From the NCBI RefSeq assembly GCF_003014595.1, contig NZ_PYGK01000001.1:864820-928819 (forward strand): a stretch of DNA of 64,000 nt, in the 5' to 3' direction. The DNA comes from Chitinophaga ginsengisoli. GTDB lineage: Bacteria; Bacteroidota; Bacteroidia; Chitinophagales; Chitinophagaceae. A model generated the notes under the pieces. That model had not been told where the DNA came from. It saw nothing but the letters and a program-made list of their open reading frames with translations, and made no database searches. Below, piece by piece: positions 1-6,461 of the stretch (the stretch's first letter is position 1; the number at the start of each line of letters is the position of its first letter). Both the position numbers and the translations under genes were made by a program.

Positions 1-180
1 TTGTTATTATTCCGTCCCCGGGGTTGTCACCCCGCGCTACAAACAATGGGACTCCTAGCGGAGTCCTATTGCCGCGAATGATTCTGTTGTGGATAATTCC
101 GTTCATCGGGGTTGCTCCCCGCGTTACTATTGCCGCGGATGATTCCATTGTAATTCCCATGCCCCGGAGTTGTCATCTAT
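1..180. repeat. Degenerate tandem REP-like hairpin units
   Basis: At least two and probably three related units follow each other. Each has an ATTCC-type lead-in, then a GC-rich hairpin: CGGGGTTGTCACCCCG in unit 1 (about 18-34) and CGGGGTTGCTCCCCG in unit 2 (about 107-121), then a CGCGYTAC-like and a CTATTGCCGCG tail (unit 1 tail near 66-76, unit 2 tail near 127-137). Unit 1 carries an extra hairpin, GGACTCC-TA-GCGGAGTCC near 49-66. A weaker third copy starts near 151. Such GC hairpins resemble the intergenic REP-type repeats common in Bacteroidota. The window start cuts the array, so its full length is unknown. No coding function is supported. Confidence 0.55.
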
Positions 181-250
181 ATTCCAAACACCTGACCCGC
201 CACGGCAGGCGTATTATGGTTTGTTTAATGGCGTTTGTTCCTTGCCAGAG

Positions 251-391
251 ATTCGGTGGAGGTTCGGTAGAGGCTATATCCTATAGGCTCTCTAGTCCTA
301 CTTTACAGGCACTTTTCTATAGCCGTGGCTATAGGAAGTGCCTATGATGCTATAGTAATGGGCCTATAGGATATAGCCTCCACCGAACCTC
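251..391. repeat. MITE-like ~130 bp imperfect palindrome
   Basis: The 29 bases at 260-288 and 362-390 are inverted copies with one mismatch; their core is GGCTATATCCTATAGGC. Nested inside is a second inverted pair (about 307-324 and 326-342, around AGGCACTT...AAGTGCCT) with a one-base bulge, so the whole segment can fold into a two-tier hairpin. The left end also carries an 11-bp direct repeat (ATTCGGTGGAG / GTTCGGTAGAG). No transposase gene is in the window. It could be a miniature inverted-repeat element, a REP derivative or a transcribed hairpin; the sequence does not decide. Confidence 0.5.
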
Positions 392-508
392 AAGTATATC
401 CTGAGCGAATAAAAGCTTTATCGCAGGGGAATGAAAGGCCCTGCATTGGTATTACCCCGCTTTCCCCTACATTTACACCCTTTATTAACCAAAGCAATCC
501 ATCAAGCA

Positions 509-1711
509 ATGCAAGCTGCCTATATAGTAGATGCGGTGCGTACCCCAATAGGCCGTTATGGCGGGGTTCTCAGTTCCGTAAGGCCTGACGATATGCTGGC
601 CCTTCTCATAAAATCAATTTTACAACGCAATCCAACGCTTGATCCTGCTGGTATTGAGGATGTTATAGCAGGTGCTACCAACCAGGCCGGCGAAGATAAC
701 CGGGATGTAGCCAGGATGGCGGCTTTATTGGCGGGTTTACCGGTAACCGTACCGGGCAATACCGTGAACCGCCTCTGTGCTTCCGGTATGCAGGCTATTA
801 TGGATGCAGCCAGGGCCATCATGTGTGGAGACGGGGATGTATACCTGGCGGGAGGTGTAGAGAGCATGACCCGTGCGCCATTGGTGATGCCGAAGGCTGA
901 CGGTGCTTTCAGCCGGAAGACGGAAATATATGATTCTACCATTGGCTGGCGTTTTACCAATAGCAAACTGGCAGAGATGTATCATCCCTATTCCATGGGA
1001 GAAACAGCGGAAAATGTTGCCCGTCAATGGAATATCAGCCGGGAGGAGCAAGACCGTTTTGCCTTACAGAGCCAGGTGAGATATAAAGAAGCTTATGCGG
1101 CAGGGAAATGGGCTGCGGAAATTATCCCGGTTCCTATTACTCCGAATAAACAGGGCCAGGTGATCATCTCTGACGATGAGCCACCAAGGGAGACTTCACT
1201 GGAGAAACTCGCGGGATTAAGGCCCGCCTTTGCCAAAGATGGCAGCGTAACCGCTGGTAATTCTGCCGGTATCAATGACGGCGCTTCCGTGGTGCTGGTA
1301 GTGTCTGAACAGGCGCTGAAACAATATAATCTTAAACCGCTGATGCAGATCAAAGCCATGGCAGTAGCGGGTGTTGATCCGTCTATCATGGGTATTGGCC
1401 CTGTGCCGGCTACACAGAAAGCGCTGCGCCGTGCAGGTTTGACGGTTGGGCAGCTGGACCTGATAGAGCTGAATGAAGCATTTGCTGTACAGGCGCTGGC
1501 TTGTATCCGCGACCTGGGACTGGACGAGGCGAAAGTCAATGTGAATGGTGGCTCCATTGCGATAGGACATCCTTTGGGATGTACGGGCGCGAGGATTGCG
1601 GCAACACTGATGCATGAGCTGCAGCGGAGGCCGGAAGCGAAGTACGGGCTGACAACGATGTGTGTGGGAGTCGGCCAGGGAGCGGCTATGATCTATGAGA
1701 ATCTGAAATAA
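509..1711 (+). CDS. pcaF: 3-oxoadipyl-CoA / acetyl-CoA C-acyltransferase (thiolase)
   Basis: A 400-residue thiolase that cleaves a 3-oxoacyl-CoA to acetyl-CoA and a shortened acyl-CoA. The catalytic residues are visible: nucleophilic Cys90 in NRLCASGMQA, His354 in GHPLG and Cys385 in TMCVGVGQG. The stretches NQAGEDNRDVARM, TIGWRF and GIGPVPA match the PcaF/PaaJ branch, which acts at the end of the beta-ketoadipate and phenylacetate routes; that substrate is inferred from family resemblance. The ATG at 509 is chosen because family members begin a few residues before the YIVDAVRTPIG motif; an in-frame ATG at 431 would add 26 low-complexity residues running into the repeat region. It stands alone, with its own terminator downstream and no other aromatic-degradation genes in the window. 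Confidence 0.88.
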   Translation: MQAAYIVDAVRTPIGRYGGVLSSVRPDDMLALLIKSILQRNPTLDPAGIEDVIAGATNQAGEDNRDVARMAALLAGLPVTVPGNTVNRLCASGMQAIMDAARAIMCGDGDVYLAGGVESMTRAPLVMPKADGAFSRKTEIYDSTIGWRFTNSKLAEMYHPYSMGETAENVARQWNISREEQDRFALQSQVRYKEAYAAGKWAAEIIPVPITPNKQGQVIISDDEPPRETSLEKLAGLRPAFAKDGSVTAGNSAGINDGASVVLVVSEQALKQYNLKPLMQIKAMAVAGVDPSIMGIGPVPATQKALRRAGLTVGQLDLIELNEAFAVQALACIRDLGLDEAKVNVNGGSIAIGHPLGCTGARIAATLMHELQRRPEAKYGLTTMCVGVGQGAAMIYENLK

Positions 1712-1724
1712 GTTCCTGCAAATA

Positions 1725-1752
1725 GAAAGCCTGGCTATGGCCGGGCTTTTTT
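1725..1752 (+). terminator. Rho-independent terminator after the thiolase
   Basis: AAAGCCTGGC and GCCGGGCTTT form a stem around TATG, followed directly by a T run on the + strand. It lies 14 nt after the thiolase stop. Confidence 0.8.
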
Positions 1753-1789
1753 ATTGATCCCGTTAGCCCGATCCGATATCTTCTAGTGC

Positions 1790-1845
1790 CGATCAGTTAG
1801 TTAGTTAGACCGGATTTTCATTGAATGCGCTCGTGTTCATAACCT
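1790..1845 (+). pseudogene. Diverged fragment of a uvrA 5' end
   Basis: These 56 bases align to 3038-3097 inside the uvrA gene. The last 33 bases (1813-1845 versus 3065-3097) differ at only three positions. Read in the matching frame the fragment gives IFIECARVHNLM where UvrA has IFIKGARVHNLK, and one difference is a silent CGC/CGT change in the Arg codon, which suggests ancestry from a coding copy. Similarity stops abruptly after CATAACCT on the right, and an in-frame TAG lies upstream, so nothing is encoded now. It may be a relic of a uvrA paralogue or of a local duplication. Confidence 0.6.
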
Positions 1846-2085
1846 GATGAGGAGTGGGCTTATACATGCTTCATACACGACGCATCTACGGGACATCCCG
1901 CAAAGATTTCCCTGTTACGCCCCCCGGCACGAGGTAAGGGACCGGAGGTATTTCTCCACCGGGTTGGCATTACACTGTTAAAGGCAGTTATGCGCCCTCT
2001 CTGAGCTTAGTTCGAATGACCTTGCGAAGGTTGGTGTAAAACTAAGAACGGGCGGTCGGAGTCTCCCGGCCGCCCGTCGATGGCA
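1846..2085. other. Structured intergenic region, possible ncRNA
   Basis: This non-coding stretch between the uvrA-like fragment and the sigma gene holds several hairpins: CGGGACATCCCG (about 1889-1900), ACCGGAGG/CTCCACCGG (about 1940-1962), CTTAGTT/AACTAAG enclosing ACCTTGCGAAGGT (about 2006-2047), and a 12-bp GC-rich stem at 2048-2059 / 2066-2077 with loop AGTCTC. The last could end sigma-gene transcription on the minus strand, but neither side has a good T run. Strand and class are not resolved. I could not match it to tmRNA, RNase P RNA, SRP RNA or a group II intron domain V; a Bacteroidota 6S-type RNA or an intron remnant remains possible. Confidence 0.35.
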
Positions 2086-2098
2086 AGCAAAAAAAGGA

Positions 2099-2680
2099 TT
2101 ACAAACAAATCTGCTTCTCCGTCATCATCTTCCGGAGATTGATCAGACCATATCTCATACGGCCTAATGCGGTATTGATACTCACCTGGGTGAGGTCTGC
2201 TATCTCTTTAAAACTCAGATCAGCATAGTGGCGGAGAATGATCACTTCCCGTTGTTCTTCCGGCAGCATATCCAGCATTCTTCTCACACGGTCGTGGCTT
2301 TGTGCTGTGATCATCTTGTCTTCCGCACTGCTTTCACTGAAATTCAGTACGTTGAAAATATCTTTGTCGTCACTGGTCTTGATGATAGGCGTACGCTTGA
2401 TCTTACGGAAGTGGTCCACACAGAGGTTATGCGCAATACGCATGGCCCAGGGGAGGAACTTTCCTTTTTCAGTATAGCGTTCAGCTCTAATGGTATCTAT
2501 GATCTTAATAAAGGTGTCCTGGAATATATCTTCAGCCAGGAATGCGTCTTTCACAAGTAATACGATAGAGGTATAGAGCTTATCTTTGTGCCTGTGCACT
2601 AATTCTTCCAATGCGGAAGCATGACCCTTTTTGAAAAGAGTAATCAGTTGCTCATCACTTAGTTTGTACATTATTTGCAT
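2099..2680 (-). CDS. ECF-type RNA polymerase sigma factor
   Basis: A 193-residue sigma-70 family protein of the ECF class, which directs RNA polymerase to a specific promoter set. Region 2 is seen in the first ~95 residues (DIFQDTFIKIID, then PWAMRIAHNLCVDHFRK), and region 4 near 130-185 (LPEEQREVIILRHYADLSFKEIADLTQVSINTALGRM is the helix-turn-helix part). No anti-sigma gene is adjacent, so it is probably controlled at transcription or by a distant partner. An alternative start three codons in (2671) gives MYKLSDEQL, the commoner N-terminus. A near-consensus promoter at 2819-2848 would give a leader of roughly 135-145 nt. It is divergent from uvrA. Confidence 0.9.
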   Translation of the reverse strand: MQIMYKLSDEQLITLFKKGHASALEELVHRHKDKLYTSIVLLVKDAFLAEDIFQDTFIKIIDTIRAERYTEKGKFLPWAMRIAHNLCVDHFRKIKRTPIIKTSDDKDIFNVLNFSESSAEDKMITAQSHDRVRRMLDMLPEEQREVIILRHYADLSFKEIADLTQVSINTALGRMRYGLINLRKMMTEKQICL

Positions 2681-2818
2681 AAACTTCTACAATAGCGGGT
2701 TTATAATAAAAATAGGACTTGTGACAGTCGTAGGAAAATGTGTAGAGTTTATGCTATAATAGGTAGTTTTTAGTTTGGTAAAATAGAATCTGAAGTGGCC
2801 TTCAATTCTCATCTAATG

Positions 2819-2848
2819 CAAATATAATGTAAAAGTTCAATAAAACAA
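2819..2848 (-). promoter_or_regulatory. Consensus Bacteroidota promoter for the sigma gene
   Basis: On the minus strand TTG (2848-2846), 19 nt and TATATTTG (2826-2819) match the Bacteroidota housekeeping consensus TTG-N19-TAnnTTTG exactly. Transcription would start near 2812-2815. The rest of the 319-bp gap between the sigma gene and uvrA shows only the uvrA -7 box. Confidence 0.7.
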
Positions 2849-2983
2849 TCCCTCCTTCGTGCAATTTTCAGCTGATTTAATATATGCTGCAATCCGTTGT
2901 ATTGATGGATGGTGGTAGGTTTCCTGCATAGCATATAACACATTCAGGTATAATGGAATTACCCCGGATTGGTTTACTTTCGG

Positions 2984-2991
2984 TATTTTTG
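2984..2991 (+). promoter_or_regulatory. -7 box just upstream of uvrA
   Basis: TATTTTTG matches TAnnTTTG and ends 8 nt before the uvrA ATG, so the transcript would have almost no leader. No TTG sits at the expected distance. Confidence 0.5.
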
Positions 2992-2999
2992 CATCCATT

Positions 3000-5816
3000 A
3001 TGGCTACTAAAGTGAAGAAAACGGAAACAATAATTGACGATCAGTCAGTTAGTACACAAGATCAGATTTTCATTAAAGGCGCTCGCGTTCATAACCTCAA
3101 AAATGTGAGCGTAGGCATCCCCAGGAGTAAGCTGGTAGTCGTGACGGGAGTATCCGGTTCAGGAAAGTCTTCACTGACCATGGACACATTGTATGCTGAA
3201 GGACAACGCCGTTATGCGGAAAGCCTCAGCTCCTACGCCCGCCAGTTCCTCATGAGAATGAACAAACCTGATGTCGATTATATCAAGGGTATTTGCCCTG
3301 CCATTGCCATCGAACAGAAGGTGATTACCCGTACGCCCCGTTCTACCGTGGGCTCAATGACAGAAATATACGATTACCTCCGCCTGTTCTTTGCCCGTGT
3401 CGGCAAAACATATTCCCCCATTTCCGGTCAGCTGGTGAAAAAACACGAGGTGAGCGATGTGGTGGACTTTATCAAAAAACTGCCTTCCGGCTCCAAGATA
3501 CAACTGCTTGTCACCTTCCGCCGTCATGCCAAACGTGACGTGAAGGAGGAATTGCAGATCCTCATGCAGAAAGGCTTCTCCCGTCTGTATGCGAAAGAGA
3601 AGGACGGCGGCACCCTATTGCGTATCGAAGAGCTGCTGGACGAAAAGAAACCTGCTTTGCCTAAGGAGGTATACCTGCTGGTAGACCGTCTGGTGGCGAA
3701 AGCGTTTGAGGAAGACGACCTACACCGTATTGCGGATAGCGTACAGACCGCATTCTACGAGAGTGAGGGCGACTGCCTGGTGGAAGTGAATGGCGGAGAA
3801 ATGAAACACTTCTCCAACCGCTTTGAGCTGGACGGTATGCAGTTCGAAGAGCCGGTTCCCAACCTGTTCTCCTTCAATAACCCTTACGGGGCCTGCCCCG
3901 TTTGTGAAGGTTTTGGGCAGGTGCTGGGCATTGACGCCGACCTCGTGATTCCCGACAAACGACTGAGTGTATATGAAAACGCCATCGCTCCCTGGAGAGG
4001 AGAGAAGATGGGCGAATACAAGGAAGCGCTGATCAAAGCCGCCAGGAAGTTCAATTTCCCCATCCACAAGCCGATAGTTGATCTTACAGAGGAGCAATAC
4101 CAGCTGTTGTGGACAGGCAACGAGCATTTCTATGGGCTGAATGAGTTTTTCAAAATGGTAGAGCAGAACCTGTACAAGGTGCAATACCGTGTACTGCAAT
4201 CCCGCTACCGTGGCCGTACTACCTGCCATGAGTGTGGTGGTGGCCGTCTCAGGAAAGAAGCATTGTATATCAAAATAGGCGGAGTGAACATCGCTAACCT
4301 GGTGGATATGCCGGTAAGCGACCTGAATGCCTGGTTCAAAAAACTGGAGCTAAGTGAATACGACCAGCAGGTAGCGAAAAGGATCCTGGTGGAAATTGAG
4401 CACCGTCTGAAGACCTTACTGGATGTAGGTTTGGGCTACCTCACCCTCAACCGTGTAGCTAATACACTGAGTGGAGGAGAAAGCCAGCGTATACAGCTGA
4501 CCCGCTCGCTGGGCAGTAACCTGACCAACTCTATGTACATCCTCGATGAACCGAGCATTGGTCTGCATGCACGCGATACCCATCGCCTGATCAATGTACT
4601 GAAGGAACTGCGTGATCTGGGTAACACCGTTGTAGTGGTAGAGCATGATGAAATGATGATGGAAGAGGCGGACTATATCATCGATATGGGACCGCTGGCC
4701 AGTCACCTGGGAGGGGAAGTGATCTTTGCAGGGAATTATCAGCAGATATTAAAAGATACCAAAAGCCTGACAGGAAAATACCTGAGCGGACAGCTCAGCA
4801 TAGAGCCGCCGGCTCATACCCGTAAGTGGAAAAAGGCGATTACACTGGAAGGCTGCCGTCAACATAATCTGAAGAACATTGATGTAGACTTCCCATTACA
4901 GGTGCTGACAGTCGTGAGCGGTGTGAGTGGCTCTGGGAAGACGACACTGGTGAAACAGATATTGTATCCTGCCCTCATGAAGCTGAAGGGAGAGTTTGCA
5001 GAACGCGTAGGACAACATCGGGCCCTGAAAGGTGCGGTAGATGATATCACCCAGATCGAGATGGTAGACCAGAACCCGATCGGTAAATCGTCCCGTTCTA
5101 ACCCCGTAACCTATATCAAGGCATATGACGAGATCCGCGACCTGTTTGCAAAGCAGCCGCTGAGCAAGATGCGCGGTTTCCAGCCTAAACATTTTTCCTT
5201 CAACGTAGACGGAGGCCGTTGTGATGCCTGTAAGGGAGAAGGGGAAGTGATCGTTGAAATGCAGTTCCTCGCGGATGTACATCTGCAATGCGAAAGCTGC
5301 GGTGGTAAACGTTTCAAAGACGAGGTACTGGAAGTAACCTATAAGAACAAGAACATCTACGATGTACTGGAAATGAGCGTGGAGGAATCCCTGGATTTTT
5401 TCAAAGATGAAAAAGATGTTTGTAATAAGATCCGTCCGCTGAGCGACGTGGGCCTGGGTTATGTGAAACTGGGGCAGAGCAGCGATACCCTCAGCGGTGG
5501 TGAGGCACAGCGTGTGAAACTGGCTTCCTTCCTGGGTAAAGGAAAGGCACAGGGACATATACTGTTCATCTTTGATGAACCAACCACTGGTCTGCATTTC
5601 CATGATATCAAGAAGTTACTGGCATCCTTCAATGCACTTATTGAACAGGGACATACCGTGCTGGTCATTGAACATAACATTGACGTGATCCGCAGTGCTG
5701 ACTGGGTGATCGATCTGGGGCCTGAAGGAGGCGCCGGTGGCGGACAGCTGCTGTACACAGGATTGCCGGAGGGATTGAAAAACGTGAAGGAAAGTTATAC
5801 GGGCAAATATCTTTAA
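3000..5816 (+). CDS. uvrA: Excinuclease ABC subunit A
   Basis: UvrA is the DNA-damage recognition ATPase of nucleotide excision repair; as a dimer it loads UvrB on lesions. The 938 residues hold two ABC modules. The first has Walker A GVSGSGKSS (residues about 49-57) and signature LSGGESQRIQL; the second has GVSGSGKTT (about 640) and LSGGEAQRVKLA. Zinc-binding cysteine sets are seen in CPVC...CHECGGG (about 300-415) and in the second module in CDACKGEG...CESCGGK. Length and order are normal. A fragment of a related 5' end lies 1.2 kb upstream at 1790-1845. Transcription ends at a bidirectional hairpin shared with the convergent DUF4293 gene. Confidence 0.97.
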   Translation: MATKVKKTETIIDDQSVSTQDQIFIKGARVHNLKNVSVGIPRSKLVVVTGVSGSGKSSLTMDTLYAEGQRRYAESLSSYARQFLMRMNKPDVDYIKGICPAIAIEQKVITRTPRSTVGSMTEIYDYLRLFFARVGKTYSPISGQLVKKHEVSDVVDFIKKLPSGSKIQLLVTFRRHAKRDVKEELQILMQKGFSRLYAKEKDGGTLLRIEELLDEKKPALPKEVYLLVDRLVAKAFEEDDLHRIADSVQTAFYESEGDCLVEVNGGEMKHFSNRFELDGMQFEEPVPNLFSFNNPYGACPVCEGFGQVLGIDADLVIPDKRLSVYENAIAPWRGEKMGEYKEALIKAARKFNFPIHKPIVDLTEEQYQLLWTGNEHFYGLNEFFKMVEQNLYKVQYRVLQSRYRGRTTCHECGGGRLRKEALYIKIGGVNIANLVDMPVSDLNAWFKKLELSEYDQQVAKRILVEIEHRLKTLLDVGLGYLTLNRVANTLSGGESQRIQLTRSLGSNLTNSMYILDEPSIGLHARDTHRLINVLKELRDLGNTVVVVEHDEMMMEEADYIIDMGPLASHLGGEVIFAGNYQQILKDTKSLTGKYLSGQLSIEPPAHTRKWKKAITLEGCRQHNLKNIDVDFPLQVLTVVSGVSGSGKTTLVKQILYPALMKLKGEFAERVGQHRALKGAVDDITQIEMVDQNPIGKSSRSNPVTYIKAYDEIRDLFAKQPLSKMRGFQPKHFSFNVDGGRCDACKGEGEVIVEMQFLADVHLQCESCGGKRFKDEVLEVTYKNKNIYDVLEMSVEESLDFFKDEKDVCNKIRPLSDVGLGYVKLGQSSDTLSGGEAQRVKLASFLGKGKAQGHILFIFDEPTTGLHFHDIKKLLASFNALIEQGHTVLVIEHNIDVIRSADWVIDLGPEGGAGGGQLLYTGLPEGLKNVKESYTGKYL

Positions 5817-5840
5817 GTCTTTATTGCATGAAGAAGCATA

Positions 5841-5875
5841 AAAAATGCTGCGGAGATATTCTTCGCAGCATTTTT
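5841..5875. terminator. Bidirectional terminator uvrA / DUF4293 gene
   Basis: AAAAATGCTGCG and CGCAGCATTTTT form a perfect 12-bp stem with an 11-nt loop. The flanking A and T runs suit termination from both convergent genes. Confidence 0.85.
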
Positions 5876-5899
5876 ATTTAATCTGTTTATGGGGGTCTT

Positions 5900-6340
5900 T
5901 TATCTCAATCTGTCCAGTGATTTGATCAGTTTCTCATCTTTATAGATGCCTCTTGCGGCCATAAAGAGGAAGATCAGGATCAATATGGGCAGAAAAGCGC
6001 CGGGTAAATAAGAGGCATCAGAAATATGTTTACCTCCTTCCTGCAGTTTGTTGGCTGTACTCAGCACTTCAAAGTATTGCAGGGCAATGGATGCAATTGC
6101 CAGGAAGATATTTAATACGGTGAGCCGGAACTGCAGCTTACGGTTCTTGAACAGGAAGATGCAGAAGAGCGCCAGTGCAACGATGAGCATATAGATTACG
6201 AATACAATGAAGCTGGACTGGGCTTTAAAATATGTCAGGGTTCCGTCGCTTAATACCGCTTTCCAGATGTTCAGGAACCAGGTAGCTATACCGGCCGCTG
6301 CGGCTAATAGAAGATAAAGACTTTGAATGCGTTGTATCAT
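5900..6340 (-). CDS. DUF4293 family four-helix membrane protein
   Basis: A 146-residue inner-membrane protein of unknown function. Four hydrophobic segments are visible: about residues 7-24, 43-63 (FIVFVIYMLIVALALFCIFL), 73-90 and 111-131, followed by a basic cytoplasmic tail (KDEKLIKSLDRLR). The N-terminus MIQRIQSLYLLLAAA is characteristic of the DUF4293 family, which is common in Bacteroidota. It is convergent with uvrA and divergent from the malic enzyme gene; a TATTTTTA stretch at 6372-6365 on the minus strand could be its -7 element. No catalytic residues are apparent. Confidence 0.8.
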   Translation of the reverse strand: MIQRIQSLYLLLAAAAGIATWFLNIWKAVLSDGTLTYFKAQSSFIVFVIYMLIVALALFCIFLFKNRKLQFRLTVLNIFLAIASIALQYFEVLSTANKLQEGGKHISDASYLPGAFLPILILIFLFMAARGIYKDEKLIKSLDRLR

Positions 6341-6427
6341 GTTTGTCAGGGAGATTAATCACGGTAAAAATAAGTAAATATTGTGAACCTACTCTTTTGT
6401 GCTAGTGCCTGTTCTTTTAATACTTCG

Positions 6428-6435
6428 TATATTGC
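6428..6435 (+). promoter_or_regulatory. Variant -7 box of the malic enzyme gene
   Basis: TATATTGC lies 26 nt before the chosen ATG at 6462. The same variant (one T fewer than TAnnTTTG) is found 20-22 nt before the genes at 18958 and 28070. It falls inside the longer reading frame that opens at 6399, which argues for the later start. Confidence 0.35.
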
Positions 6436-6461
6436 ACGCCCAAGAACAATCTTTTATTGAA

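Noticed and set aside
24..347. 107-codon open frame in the left repeat region
   Set aside because: It is made of REP-like hairpins and the palindrome arm, with no protein-like pattern; repeats explain it better.
2048..2077. Resemblance of the GC stem with GGGAGACT-like loop to group II intron domain V
   Set aside because: The stem is an uninterrupted 12-bp helix without the catalytic triad and two-base bulge, and no reverse transcriptase or intron ends are present.
4896..5603. 235-codon open frame antisense to uvrA (and similar frames antisense to other genes)
   Set aside because: Typical shadow of a well-conserved gene on the opposite strand; the uvrA motifs show which frame is real.
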